Positions 1 through 11,851 of a stretch of DNA of 64,000 nucleotides are shown here, in pieces. The position numbers and the translations under genes are program-made. Source of the DNA: Biscogniauxia marginata (taxonomy: Eukaryota > Ascomycota > Sordariomycetes > Xylariales > Xylariaceae); NCBI GenBank assembly GCA_022695795.1, contig MU404063.1, positions 620,001-684,000 on the forward strand. The letters are read 5' to 3'. How positions within the stretch are numbered: the stretch's first letter is position 1; each line of letters begins with the position of its first letter. A model generated the notes under the pieces. It searched no databases. It was not told the DNA's origin and saw only the letters and a list, made by a program, of their open reading frames with translations.

Positions 1-192
1 CTTAGTTCCACGCAGGATGATTCTCGTCCTGCCACCTCCTAACATGTTACGCGTTTTCCGGTCGTGGTGATAGACTAGTCCAATTCCAGACACCTCACTA
101 CTTCAACATATTTACGTTGTCGATTAAATCCATCTAAAGCAACATTTATTGGCAAAGTGCCGCGCTAATCAATAAGTACTCACAAGACTTAC

Positions 193-1059
193 CTCGGTAA
201 TAGAATGCGAAGGCGTACCAAGGGCATATCGGTCCAATCATTGCCGTGTGGATATCTATACTAATATTTGTCAGCGAGATCTCGAAGACAAGTTGAGAAA
301 AAGTAGAATAAAGAATCACATATCAGATACTAAAAGCCTTGTCAAAGGCAGTATCATCAAAGCCGTCGAGCTATGTTGACCGTCGTGAAATAATTTGATC
401 ATCATGTGGAAGTGGTAAAGGGGAGATGAAGAAAACTAGTGGCTCACCTTACGATTTGATACGAATCCCGAAAAAAAAAAGTTGACGATTGTTAGATGCT
501 ATGTCCACCAATTAGCCAGATCCCAGCTGTAACTGGAGAGCTAGAGTAACGATCATGCTGTTGTGGTCAGACACGACTAGTGTCATCAATGCTGTTAAGC
601 TCCGACATATGCTTGTCAATTTTTTGTCGAATCATCATGGTATAGCAGCATTCAAGGGGTTCCAAACTCAGAATAAAAAGAGAACTAACCCATTATCTAA
701 GCCAGGATGCCAATAGGATCATTGGGTAGAGCGAGTGTGCCTATGATTCCATGTTAGGAAATGTAGTTGATTCAATTTTCAAAAGGGGAGATGTGGAATG
801 ATGGGTATCAGAAAATGCATGAATGGTAGGTAAAAAGGTTGTCTACAACGGAAAAACCGAATCAGACTCGTCATCTGTGTTCATCAGGTACAGGCCAGGG
901 GAGTCGTGCTTGAACGAACTAGCTCACTAACCTCCCAGTTTGAGATTCATGTCATTGGATATGACAGAATGCACAATAACAGGTCTATGCAATGGGCCAG
1001 CATTATCATATGAGGGACCAGTCGATGAAGCCACTGGGAAACGCAGTACGTCCGCTATT
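193..1059 (-). CDS. Possible spliced gene(s), unrecognised, partial model
   Basis: Not recognised. On the minus strand three short open segments are bounded by convincing fungal splice signals. Exon 932-1059 has an acceptor CAG preceded by CTGAC and ends at a GTTAGT donor. Exon 697-740 has an acceptor TAG preceded by CTAAC and continues the frame to a stop TAG at 697-699. Exons 331-370 and 193-255 are separated by a 75-nt intron (GTATCT donor, CTGAC branch point 14 nt before TAG), and the second ends at a perfect GTAAGT donor. The peptide across 932-1059 and 697-740 runs in one frame and includes IVHSVISNDMNLKLGG, then LALPNDPIGILA. The 331-370 and 193-255 segments may belong to a second gene or to another splice form. 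No 5' start was found. The splice signals are observed; the existence of a gene is inferred. Confidence 0.3.
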
Positions 1060-1982
1060 CTGATGCCGAGTCGACGTCAGCAAAATTGTCGGAAGACAGC
1101 CATTCGAGAATAAAACGACGACAAGATCGTGATCAGTGGGCGAGGTTTTCTAGGCCTGCCGCGAGTTGGCATATCGACTCATGTGTTTATGATATTCGGA
1201 GCCCAGTGCCGCTTCATCATATCGCTACGGATATTTCGATTCTAGGAACTTGCGTACCATTGATTATCCTACTGTATCACTAGTTAGCACCGGTTGCGCG
1301 GCCGAGTGTACAATATTGATAGTTTATCTCGAGCATCAGAAAACAGCCAATTGTTTTTCGTCAAAGACCAATGTCTCAGACGGTAATTTCCAGCTATGCG
1401 AATGCATAGAAAATTGATCATCATGGAAGGAGAGTTGGACAGGTATAGTAAGCACAGGGAGACTTGCCCTAATTCCCATGAGTATAGGACGCCGTTGGGT
1501 ATCCCATACTAATTGCTACGGGTTTAATTTCGGTGGAAGCAGAAAGCCGGAGAGACCTGGTCAACAGTTAGCACGATGAAGCTCCGGACAATTCTTGACG
1601 AGGTATTGCGACTGTGCTGCTTCCTCAGACTGACGTGTAAAAACGGTTTCATTCCAAAGAAGGTCAAAGACTCTAGTTTGCGGTTTACATACTGTCATCA
1701 AGGGAAAGAAGGGGATTTGTAGGAGATATGCGAACTTACTTGGACGGATGTGTGAAGCGTGGTTTTTGCGAGGAAGAGAAGAAAAGAGAAAAGCTGCGTG
1801 CAAAGTTCGCGAAGTGCTAGCAAGTCAGAAAATTTCCAATTCTCCTCCACTTAGTGCAAGAAGCTTGGGCCATAATTGCAGGCCAGGCACAAATCTCGGA
1901 AAAGGGAAAGTCCTTATCCCGAATCTCGGATAACCTGGAAGGCTTGGAGAGGTAAAACTTGAAACCGTCCGACGGGAGCCAG
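1060..1982. other. No confident gene
   Basis: Ordinary base composition. Short open frames on both strands begin with non-ATG codons or lack splice context. A GTAAGT donor-like site on the minus strand near 1734-1739 could mark an exon, but no matching acceptor-bounded open exon could be followed with confidence. Confidence 0.4.
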
Positions 1983-2036
1983 CCCCGCTTTCCATCGGAA
2001 TTGGGTATTGGGTAGGTACCTACCCCACCACCCCGC
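1983..2036. promoter_or_regulatory. Cluster of CreA/Mig1-type sites upstream of FBPase
   Basis: Three matches to the carbon-catabolite repressor consensus SYGGRG lie here on the minus strand, read as CCCCGC at 1983-1988, CCCCAC at 2023-2028 and CCCCGC at 2031-2036. The last two are only 2 nt apart. Another match (CTGGGG) lies at 2480-2485. Paired sites are the arrangement usually needed for CreA action. They sit about 0.5-1 kb upstream of a gluconeogenic gene that is glucose-repressed in other fungi, so a regulatory role is plausible. Site occurrence is observed; function is inferred. Confidence 0.4.
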
Positions 2037-2865
2037 GGATGGACTTACCTAGGGATGTAGGTACGTACGTACGGAACAATTGCCTGCTCCATCCCTTTTA
2101 CATCACCTCCATGTCAATCCTCTGAAAGTTAGGTATTGTGGTGTTCCATGTCTACCCATCAGGTTCTGACCAGTTCCCCATCAATAACTGTGGGCTTTCA
2201 AAGTCAATTGTGTCACTCTTTTCAAGAATGGTAAAACACATCAACACCTAACGAAGTTTGCACGATGAGCACAGTAAGTAAGAAGCTTGCGGCAATGACG
2301 TCTTCAACCCGAGTAGCCGAGATCTTCCGCTTCGGTACAATCAACGGGAGCATCAACATCGTGACCCGGGAAATCCTCTTGTATCTTTTGGATTTGACAC
2401 TTCCCCTCGGCCGGTGATGGGGCACCTGGGCCTGTGTCTATCTCGACTTCGGCATGCTACCCGTGCGCCACTATTTTCCCTGGGGTGTCCGCCTTGCCGA
2501 GCATGTCATACCTAATGTAGCCGCGTGAAAGACCGCGGGTCAAGCTCTTACTTAATGAGCCCGGGACAAAGAAGAGGTGTGGAGACGGGGCAAGATCATA
2601 TGTAGAGATGCTCGACCTATAAGCCAGTAGCTTATTAACCCCTAGCTGCCCCCCTCGGCATCTCCTTAGTTGAACTATCGCGAAGTCTTTTTCATAACCT
2701 GCACCTACACCTACACATACTTCTACCTACCTTGCTCCTTACATGCACGTATACATATTACTTAAGTTGTTAGCTTGCTAGTGCAGATCTATCAAACAGT
2801 CACCCGTTCCTCCTCTCGCTTTCTCTAGGTACTTCTATCTGGTCGCTTGTTGGTCACAACCAACC

Positions 2866-2888
2866 CCTCTCCTCTCCTCTCCTCTTTA
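2866..2888 (+). promoter_or_regulatory. Pyrimidine-rich (CT) tract upstream of FBPase start
   Basis: A run of CTCTCCTCTC-type pyrimidines ends about 80 nt before the ATG at 2970. CT tracts at this place are a common core-promoter/transcription-start element of strongly expressed filamentous-fungal genes. No clear TATA box was seen nearby. Confidence 0.4.
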
Positions 2889-2969
2889 ACATCACAACTA
2901 TCCCAGAGGCTCGTGATCGTCTTGTTTGCGCCCATTAGCCAGGCCTCCACATCGACCCTAGCCAACACG

Positions 2970-4135
2970 ATGGCAAGCAACGGACACGATATTCCACCAG
3001 CCGAGTCGGCTAGTGTGAACACCGATATTGTCACATTGACTCGCTTCTTGACGGAAGAGCAAGCTAAACACAAGGAGGCAACCGGTGATTTCACGTAGGC
3101 GGTGTAACAGCTCCCTTGTAGCTTGAAGCTTTGGCTGACTTGTATATCGCAACCAGATTACTCTGCCACGCTCTCCAATTCTCCTTCAAGGCTATCTCGT
3201 ACTACATTCGCCGAGCCACACTCGTAAACTTGACAGGCCTCGCCGGCCAGTCCAATGCAACAGGCGACGACCAAAAGAAGCTGGACGTGATCGGAAATGA
3301 TCTCTTCATATCTGCCATGCGATCGTCGGGGAAATGCGCACTATTAGTATCCGAAGAGGAGGAAGAGGTCATATTCTTCCAGAGCCAATCCGGAGCGCGG
3401 TACGCCGTGGCCTGTGATCCCATCGATGGCAGCTCCAACTTGGATGCCGGTGTATCCGTCGGCACTATCTTCGGTATCCACAAGCTCGCGGACGGCTCAA
3501 CCGGCACCAAAGAGGATATCCTGAAGCCAGGGTCCGAGCTCCTAGCTTCCGGGTTCACCATGTACGGTGCTTCGGCACAGCTAGTTATCACCATGAAGGG
3601 CGGCACCGTCAACGGTTTCACATTGGATAACTCGTTTGGCGAGTTCATTTTGACGCATCCGAACATGAGAATCCCCAAGAAGCGAGCTATCTATTCCGTC
3701 AACGAGGGTAACTCTTTGTACTGGGAAGACAACACAAAGGAATACTTCAACTCGCTCAAGTTCCCCCAGGACAACGGCAAGCCGTATAGTTCAAGATACA
3801 TCGGTAGCATGGTTGCTGACGCATACCGAACATTACTATACGGCGGTATCTTTGCCTACCCGGCGGACAAGAAGAGCCCCAAGGGCAAGCTACGGATCCT
3901 GTACGAATGCGCACCAATGGCCATGGTATTTGAGAATGGTTAGTATTCATCCTCGTTACGACTCTTTATCTCGAATATTTCAGCGGTTACTGACGTAGAT
4001 GCAGCCGGTGGACAAGCCGTGAACAGCAAGATGGTACGGATGCTTGATGTCGTGCCAGAACATATTCACGATCGCTCGGGTATCTATTTGGGTAGCTATG
4101 ATGAGGTCGAGAAGGTCAAAACTTTCCACAAGTGA
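2970..4135 (+). CDS. fbp1: Fructose-1,6-bisphosphatase
   Basis: Hydrolyses fructose 1,6-bisphosphate to fructose 6-phosphate in the cytosol, the committed step of gluconeogenesis. Three exons: 2970-3094, 3157-3938 and 4005-4135, giving 1038 nt and 345 residues, the usual length of the family. Intron 1 (62 nt) has a GTAGGC donor, a CTGAC branch point and a CAG acceptor. Intron 2 (66 nt) runs from GTTAGT to GCAG. The metal/phosphate-binding motif DPIDGSSNLD lies at about residues 129-138, preceded by GARYAVACDP; the family's EE pair lies within an acidic stretch SEEEEE just before it. The C-terminus reads ENAGGQA then IYLGSYDEVEKV, as in eukaryotic FBPases. The start is the first ATG in frame and gives the normal N-terminus. 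Upstream CreA-type sites fit glucose repression. It converges on the DUF1295 gene. Identification is firm. Confidence 0.95.
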
Positions 4136-4531
4136 ACGTGGCAGGCAGGCTCTGTCTTGACGTGGTTAGTTGGCTATTCGTTCAAATACCTCATTGGCGG
4201 CGCTAGCAGGTGACTGGTTGGTAATGGGCGAATGCATGTAATGCGATTTTGAAGTGTATTAAGCTTGCCGAATCACTAGAACACCAACCAAACACGGATA
4301 ATTACAGAGTCATGGCGTGTAATGGTACGAATTATCATCACGGTCACTGCAACATGTGCGGGTGGGTGTTGTATCAAAAATCCGTTTATGATAGAAACGA
4401 AAGTGGTTTTCATGACAGCAACACATACACCTACGTTGCGTATGTGCGATTTGAATTTTCAAACTACCCGACATAGCAATCATCGTATCACCTATACAAG
4501 AAAGACATGTACCAAATGTGATTTAACCAGA
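4136..4531. terminator. Shared 3' region between convergent genes
   Basis: About 400 bp between the stops of the FBPase (plus) and DUF1295 (minus) genes. No gene is supported here. It must contain both 3' UTRs and polyadenylation sites; no precise signal could be assigned. Confidence 0.5.
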
Positions 4532-5733
4532 CTAGAATAACTTGGGGAAGAACTTGGGTGTGTTCTTCTTCCACTCCTGGTAATCTCTACGGTCTCCGTA
4601 CTTGGCGTCGTACTTCTTCTCGCTCAGGGGCACGCCCGTCACCTTCAGGAGCAGGAAGGACGTGAAGGCCGGGCTCACGTACGACAGCCCCAGGGCGAGG
4701 AGCCTCCCCGACAGCCCGCCGGGAAATCCGAGACCCGCCTGCACCGGCTGCGACACGAGCGCCCCGGCGGCGACGGTGGCGACGCCCGTCCAGAGGGTGC
4801 ACTCGCCGAAGTAGTTCGGGAATTGGCTGTAGTTGGTCGAATGGTGTCAGTCAGATGCCCACTTAAATATATATTGCACTCTCAAATTTAACACATCCCC
4901 TTGAAAAAAGAAAAAGAAAAAAAAACTTTACCTCCGACTCCACAGCCCGCTGGTCAGGAACTGCTCGTCGTGCAGCTTCTCTCGCCTCGCCGCCAGCCAG
5001 GAGCTCTTCTGCCGGTCGGCGACGACCTCGAAGGCGAAGCCGCCGAGGAAGAGGGCGAGCCCGAGGACGTCGGTCGCGGACGAGGCCGAGGCGAAGGCGA
5101 AGGCAGGCGCCGAGTTCACGGCCACGACGGGCATCAGCACGAGCGAGACCCACGCCGCCTGCCCGACCCACGCCACTGCGAACTTGCCCGGCGACCGCTT
5201 GATCTCGTCGAAGCGCGGGTCGTGGCCCGCCCCGAGGATCCGCGCGAAGAGGTAGGAGCCCACTGCGCGAGAAGGATAGGATTCGTGTTAGTCGGCGTGT
5301 ATGTACACGTATATGCAGCTGGGTTTCCTGCTCTTCTGTCTCGTGTCTTGTTTTTTGGGGGGGTATGTAGGGCAGGGCAGGAGAGGGGAGCAAAATCCTG
5401 CTACGCACATCTGATGGACCAGGTCGCCACGGCAGCGCTGAGCACGACCTGTCGCCAGTTGAAAGCGCCGGCGGCCAGGAGGCTAGGCAGCGGCTGGGCG
5501 GCAGCACCGGCGGCGGCGCGGGCGCGGATGCTGGGTAGATACAGGCTCAGCAGGGTGACGGCCAGGAAGGTGGCCGACCCCGAGGCGTCGTAGAAGCGCT
5601 CCGACTGCGCGGGGATGGACGGCAGCGCGACGGCGGTCTGGACCGCGAAGGCCGCCGCCACGCTCGGCACCATGGTCCGCAGGAAGGGGTTGCGGAAGTT
5701 GGTCAGGTGCAGGACGTGCTGGAGGAGTCCCAT
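4532..5733 (-). CDS. DUF1295 family integral membrane protein (steroid 5-alpha-reductase-like)
   Basis: Three exons on the minus strand: 5409-5733, 4932-5262 and 4532-4826. They total 951 nt, or 316 residues. Introns of 146 and 105 nt have GTGCGT and GTAAAG donors and CAG acceptors, and both junctions restore conserved family sequence. The protein is hydrophobic with several predicted membrane spans. Its C-terminal third has the DUF1295 signature FPNYFGE at about residues 221-227, followed by LWTG, and ends KNTPKFFPKLF. DUF1295 proteins are related to 3-oxo-5-alpha-steroid 4-dehydrogenases and isoprenylcysteine methyltransferases and sit in the ER; the substrate of this member is unknown. The start chosen is MGLLQH at 5733; the longer frame upstream has no better start. 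The coding exons are noticeably richer in GC than the flanks. Family assignment is confident, the reaction is not. Confidence 0.85.
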
Positions 5734-7187
5734 CGTGGAGAAGGAGGGGGGGCAGTGATATTTTGTATGTGTGTAAGTAGAGATGTGGTTCGAGAGAGAA
5801 GGCAATGTGGGATGATTTGGATTATTTCATTGTAAGGAAGTCGGTGACCTAGGTAGAGGTATCTCAACTGGGGTGGCTGGGTATAAGTAGGTAGGTAGGT
5901 TAGGTGTTAGTATAGGCGAGCGACAGGGGTAGGCTCTATCTGCCCGTATGAAGTCTTGACGATATGAATGGAGGAACATATCAGAGGTCACTTACATCAC
6001 GGACGACTTAACACTGTATTTATGAAGTATTTATGAATCTACAAGTGTCGATGAAGCAAGTCGTGACGCCATTGGATTCAGCCGCCTCGACAAAGACGCC
6101 AATTGCCGGTGGCATCCGTCCAAGCCAGACTAAATCCCAGCTTAAGCCAATACAGCGATGCGACTAGCCTTGTAGGTACTATACGTCGTTTTTTTTAGCG
6201 GGGTGGATTGGGCACTTTAGAAATACAAGCTTCTGCAAGCTTTCTGAATCCCGATCTTCTTGCATAGGGGGGGCATCCCGAGATCTTAGATCGGCCACTG
6301 AAGTTAATAATCCCACCATTTCCTTCGCTATGTCTCATATGTCAGTTACATGTAGTGCGAAACGATAAGTCACGTTCTTTATACCTTAGGTAGGTAAGCA
6401 CTGCTATATTCAGGTTTATCGTATAGTTGACAGGTGATGATAGCTAATATCATGTTGCGTGCATCTCAAATGTTATGAAAGTGACTAACTTAGCTGGGTA
6501 TAAGTCTATGAGAGCAAGGACCTGGTACATTGATAGATAGAGATCATTTTTATTTTACCACCTCTTCTCCTATAGTCAATGCCTTACAACAAAGTCCACG
6601 CAGGCTCCTTAGAGCATAAGACTATTAGTTTCATGCGTAGAGAAATGAGGCGTCAGTTATGACGATAGTCTAATGCTATAAGATATAAGTCTTTACATCT
6701 CACATATCATCATGAGCTCTCAGCTACCAACTTCTCAGACTTAAGAGACAACTATCCTACATGTACCATAAGAAATTTACTTTTATCTCTACCTGCCAAC
6801 ACACCTCCCGTCATATACCCAGTCATATTTGTCATACATACGTCTTCGAATATTTAGTTCGGACACTAGGAAACTAACTATAACACTCTTGTGAGAAGCG
6901 CCTATCCTTGAGCATGACATCTCTAACCCCTCCGTGGCTTGCTCGCAGTTGTATTGAGAAATACAATCAATACTGTCAATACAAACGTCGGTGTATAAGG
7001 AGGCAAGCAAGGCAACTCCTACTGACTTCAATTTTTATAGTTTATATTCATCCCGTGTAACCAAAAAATTAGATACAGGCTAGACCACCGCCCCTAGCAA
7101 CCATACGATAATTAGGGAGTTGAGATTTAAGGGGGAGGCTGACATATCGTCTTAGCTAACAGCTAGTAGGGTTTAAGAGGCAAGTTG
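5734..7187. other. Intergenic, no gene seen
   Basis: About 1.45 kb between the 5' end of the DUF1295 gene and the 3' end of the carboxypeptidase gene. It contains short GGTA/GGTTAGGT tandem runs around 5885-5910 (probably the DUF1295 promoter side) and otherwise unstructured sequence. No open frame shows codon bias, splice context or recognisable motifs. Confidence 0.5.
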
Positions 7188-9285
7188 CTATATAGCCACG
7201 AATATCCCAGCAGCGGCACCACCTAGGACAAGGCCCAAATCAACGTTGTTAGAAAGCTGAGCCGCACTCGACGGCGTAGCCGTTGCCGTGAAAAACCCGG
7301 TCAACTCCTCAGTCTCGGTAGCCGTCGCCGTCACCGTTGTCCCCGGCAAGCTCGTGACCGGGCTGCTCTGGAGTGCACCATTGACGATGATCGCCTCGCC
7401 CTGGAGTACCAGGCTCTTTTGCTCCTCGCTGCAGCTTCCTGGCATATTCCGAAGCCAGCACGTCGGCGTAGGGCTGGAGGGAAGGTCGAGAGTGCTGGTT
7501 GCATTTAGAGGTCCTGTTGTAAGTGCGGTTAATAAAGGGGAAAATGCCATTCTTGTGCATGCTCAATGGCAAGCTAGCTTGATGCCAGAATTAAGACATA
7601 CCAGTTGTGTTATATGTCGAGAGGTCAATGTCTTCTCCCGTTGATACGCTATCACCCATGATAATCCGCGCAAACACCTCAAAGGCTGCCTCGGGTTGAT
7701 ATGCCGGAACGAAATGGCCAGCTTGGTAGATGCGGCTGAAGGACAGATTGCCAAACTGTCTCACTACACCGCCGATATAGCTATCGTTCACAATGATGGG
7801 CGCATATCCTGCAGAGGCAAACGGAGAGTAATTGCGCGCGGACGAGGCCACAGCGAGGGAGATAGCTTCACCCCCCAACCAATTGCAGATGTAATCGCGA
7901 TCCCCGTACATAAACCCGACTCTGATGCCCGAGTCGAGTAATGCAGCGAGTTTCGGTACCATAGCTTCGCGTTCATAGTCACCGGTTGTCATAAATGCTG
8001 AAACAACTTGATTGTTTGTTTCCGTGTAGTTGAGCGTTGTGCCGATAGCAAGCTGGAAGGCCGCTGTATTCACGTATTCCAAATATCGACTGGGCGGAAA
8101 TGAGTCAGGTAGAAAGGCAGCAATATCGTAGACGCTGCGACCAGCATCTGTGTAGGGCAACATGACATTGTCGGTACAACTATGGTATGCTGATTGGCAG
8201 ATACTATTCACATCTGCGACCGAGCCCGTGTTATTTGGATCCTGCAAAGAAACTACAGCACGGCACTCGGTAATTAGGTCTCTACATCCTCCATCCCGAT
8301 AGAAACTGGCATTTGCCAAGCCTGCCCGAATAGAGTTGATAGCTTTGAGACCGTAGGTATTGTTGACCGCCATGGTAGGATAATAGGGGGCTTGGATCAA
8401 GTCGTCAACACAGCCATTCACTATACCAAGCGCTGCTAGATGAATCTCCATAGTAGTAGTGTTGGATACTACACTACTGTTCCTAGCTGAGTTTCTAGCC
8501 ATGTTCATCTCCTCCCATTTTTCGGCGAACACTGGCCCATACTTCCCTCCGTAGCTCTCCGTAAACAAATTTACACCCAAGATACTGTTCTCGGGTGGGC
8601 TCAGCTGAGGAAATGCGCTGAAAAGTCCTTGGAGCATATGCCATATCGCGACAGCGGCCGCCTCGGTAGTATTTGCGGTATTGTTGGGATTCTGAGAGCT
8701 GAATGTGCCGTCTAAGTAGGCAATTGGTGGGAGCGAATTCGGCCGTTCGGCGGGAGGGGTGTAGACTTGGTTGGTGAGCAAGTCGATCGACCCATTGGTA
8801 GGGACATCGTAGGAGAACCCGACTTGATTAGGTTGATCAATGAACAACATATTCGACGCGCGGTCCCAACCCCATTCTCGCGCGACTGTAGTGAACTTCT
8901 CCAGACCATCATCGACTACCTCGCAAGGCCCGGTCTCGGTGAAGAAACCGAACATGGAGCTCGAGCCGGGACCGCCATTGAGCCAAATGGTCAAGCTAGA
9001 GGAGGCCTGCTGGTCACGCGCCCCGACATACCAGAAGAAGGTGTTTGTAGGGTAGTCGCCCGGGACATTCACCCATCCGGTATATTGTTGTTGCGACTCG
9101 AACGCCGTCTTACAAGCTCCATCGGGAGTTTTGTAACTAATGGTGATCTCGGGGTTGGTTGGCGAAGCGATAGTCGTTAAATTCAACGTCTGGGGTAGGT
9201 TGGCAGGGAATTGGCCTCTGATAAGGTGCGCGCAAGTTGATAGAGCTAGAATCGCAACATTGCCGCTGTTCAATCGCGTCATCAT
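7188..9285 (-). CDS. Secreted/GPI-type serine carboxypeptidase, peptidase family S10
   Basis: Two exons, 7602-9285 and 7188-7513, joined across an 88-nt intron with GTATGT donor and ACAG acceptor. Total 669 residues. An N-terminal signal peptide spans about residues 1-24. The S10 fold markers are all present: WLNGGPGSSS at 101-110 (oxyanion region), nucleophile Ser244 in TESYGG, the acid in GDRDYICNW at 461-469, and catalytic His524 in AGHFVPAYQ. Many N-x-S/T sequons suggest heavy glycosylation. Exon 2 encodes a Ser/Thr-rich spacer and ends in a hydrophobic tail (LGLVLGGAAAGIFVAI) with no charged residue after it, typical of a GPI-anchor signal. It likely trims C-terminal residues from peptides at the cell surface or in the secretory/vacuolar route. 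It is divergent from the next gene. The start MM at 9285 gives a normal signal peptide. Confidence 0.92.
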
Positions 9286-10072
9286 CGTTCGATGCTCATC
9301 ATTTTTCGTCGTGGGCTCGTCGCCCTGAGCCTATCCGTGACCGTTCCGAGGAATTGTCCAAAGACTTGACGAAACCTAAAAATGAAAAAAAAATCACATG
9401 TCACTTTCCAACTAGGAAGAGTGCAAGAAGCAAAGGTCGGCGCATAGGAAAACTAATATGATCCACTTTTATACCTACGCAATTTCTAGTACGTAGAGGC
9501 AGAGAAGAGGAGGAAGTGGAAGTTGCTAAAGTCGCGGGCTGACGGGACAGGCAATGTGGAGATCTCGATCTCGGGTACCTTGCATAAGTAAATAAGGAGT
9601 GCGTCAATACCCCGTTTTGCATAAGTGGGGTAGTCCATGCAATTAAGGGGACAAACTCGTTACCTAGATTTCTAAGGACGTTCACTTACACGACTCAACG
9701 TTTGATATCGTCCTTTCTAATTTTTATTTATTCGTTTTCTTCGCCTACCATTTATTCCTTTTCAAAATCTCCCCTGAAGCACCCGATACCATGGGATGCA
9801 AGCTGAAGATGGTCGAACATAATGGGATGGGCAGAAAACCCCTGGCAAGATTTCTAAACTAAACGCCCAGTAATCCGTGGTCGTGCAGCAGATTGGGCTA
9901 CTGTACGTCGGGGCTGCGTTAGCTTGGCTCGGTAGCTGAGGCTGAAGAATGGCTACCCTTAAATATCACGAGATATTCTCCTTTCGCAATTTACGTCCAT
10001 TCTCCCCAAAATACCCACCCTACGCTTCTGGGGAGGTTTGGCCGTGGTTTGCTAATTCGCTAGGCATTCACG
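9286..10072. promoter_or_regulatory. Divergent promoter region
   Basis: 787 bp between the divergently transcribed carboxypeptidase (minus) and the 10073 gene (plus). No supported gene lies inside. A pyrimidine-rich stretch with TTTTTATTTATT-type runs near 9715-9770 and further CT-rich sequence near 9995-10020 precede the plus-strand start. No individual regulator site is assigned. Confidence 0.45.
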
Positions 10073-11851
10073 ATGTCTTCGGACGACTCGGGATATTCGG
10101 CCACTGATATCATCACCTATATTGGTGTCCCGTTGGCCGTCCTTGGCGTGCTGCCCATTTTGTACAACACCGTCGCGACTCTAGCGGCGCTGTCGAAAAT
10201 CAAGCGCATGCTCAGGCATGGGAGACTGACGGCGTTGACGCGGAGCGACGTGGTGAATAGGGTCATCGAAGTTGAGCTTCCCAGATATGCAGTGACACCG
10301 TGGGATCGCTTCGATGAACGAGCAGAGTACTGGCAGATCTCGCGGCAACCTAGCTCCATACCAGGCGGATCTTGGACGACGTTTAACTGGAAGACCAACA
10401 CTATCGGGTTCAAGACTCAGCGCGTTGAATATGCCGACCAGCTGCGCCAGCCTCAGGTTGAAGTTGCATTCCATGAATTAGTCGCGTATCTGCTTGATTT
10501 AGGTGCTACACCAAATGCGCATGGCTGGAAGTTGCTGCGGTCGACGGGGTTGTGGACTCCGATGGGCTGCGCTTTGCTGTCATCGCCAGATGGTTCCCAT
10601 CAAACCTTAGCCATCGCCTCTCTCGATGACTCGGATGGACACCTGTCCTTGAAAGTGAATTGGTCGCCGGAGTGGACGACACGCAATTGCTCGTCCCTGC
10701 CACCCTACTGGGTTCGGCTTCCACCTCCGCCTGAAAAACGACTAGAAAGTCCCAAGTCCGGTGTAGCTTCGACGTCACAAGAGGCATCTCTGGTACCAGA
10801 TGATGAACTCCAGGCAAAGAAGGATAAGGATAGCCTGCGTAAGGCATCACTTGATTCAATACAGAAGCAAGCTGAATATAACTCCACGGCACCAATCACC
10901 TGCCAGATATCTATTGACGGCCTAGTCGCCGCTTTGAGACAAGAGGGCGATCTTCTAGCCCCATATTCAAACCCTCAAAGTCTGTACATTGAGCATCTGC
11001 GAATTCGCAGCGGCAAGACTGATGGTGTATGGTTTGCAAGCATTGCGACCGCCTACGGCACTACAAGTCAGACGGTGCTGTGGAACTACAAGGTCCCAGA
11101 CGAGATTCTCGCATTTACTAAGAGAGAGACGGTCCCCTGCGGCGTGTTAGAACTACTAGGAGTCGTCGATAGCTCGCAGACACCGGAGTGGGCTACCGAT
11201 TATCATGAGAGAGAAGAGGCTAGTGAACTCTTCTTCAAGCGAACCGCAGAGCAGCGGCTCGCCATGCAGGCAGAGTCTCAGATGAGTCTTGAGCAGAGGC
11301 AAATCGCCATTCAGGATAGAATGCAGAGAGAGGCGCACCAGAGAATGCAAGACAGTAAGTGTTACGTAGAGACGGAGGAAAAGAAGCAGCGCATCGATCC
11401 TATTATGTAGGCTAACCAACGGTCACTAGTGCGCGATCAAAGACGGCTCAAGAACCAGCGTCACGAAGCTCGCACCGTCGATGCATTGCAGAGTCCCAAA
11501 TGGGACGCGAAGCTCATCGCCGAGCATAACCTAAAATGGCTCAGGGATCGCAACGCGGTCGACAGCTCGCTCCCGCTTCGAGACATCGTTGGCATGATGT
11601 TGCACCGCATGATTCTTGATGGCCAATTCGCCTCCTCAATCTGCAAGGTGCTAGACCTATGGAAGGCCTGGGCGGACAACGGTGGCATGCGAAGATCGGA
11701 TTTCAACACGCTCCAAGAGGAGCAGGAGGTCTTCGCACGTGCTAGCCTCCTCATCGCATTGATCAAGGACACTACAACTGCTCACGAGGGCACGCTGTCG
11801 ATGGACTTGCAAGAGTGCTTGAGGATGTGGAGGACAGTGCGGCTTGGGTGA
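10073..11851 (+). CDS. Conserved-looking fungal protein, one N-terminal membrane segment, unknown function
   Basis: Function not recognised. Two exons, 10073-11354 and 11430-11851, joined across a 75-nt intron (GTAAGT donor, CTAAC branch point, CACTAG acceptor), give 567 residues. Residues about 13-37 form one hydrophobic segment (IGVPLAVLGVLPILYN and on), followed by a basic stretch, so a single-pass anchor with a cytosolic body is likely. The middle holds a soluble domain rich in W and aromatic residues (for example SWTTFNWKTNTIGFKTQ). From about residue 215 there is a charged, probably disordered linker. Around 380-470 a strongly charged E/R/Q-rich stretch spans the splice junction and should form a coiled coil. 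The first ATG lies close behind a pyrimidine-rich promoter. It reads as an intact gene. No catalytic motif was seen. Confidence 0.8.
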
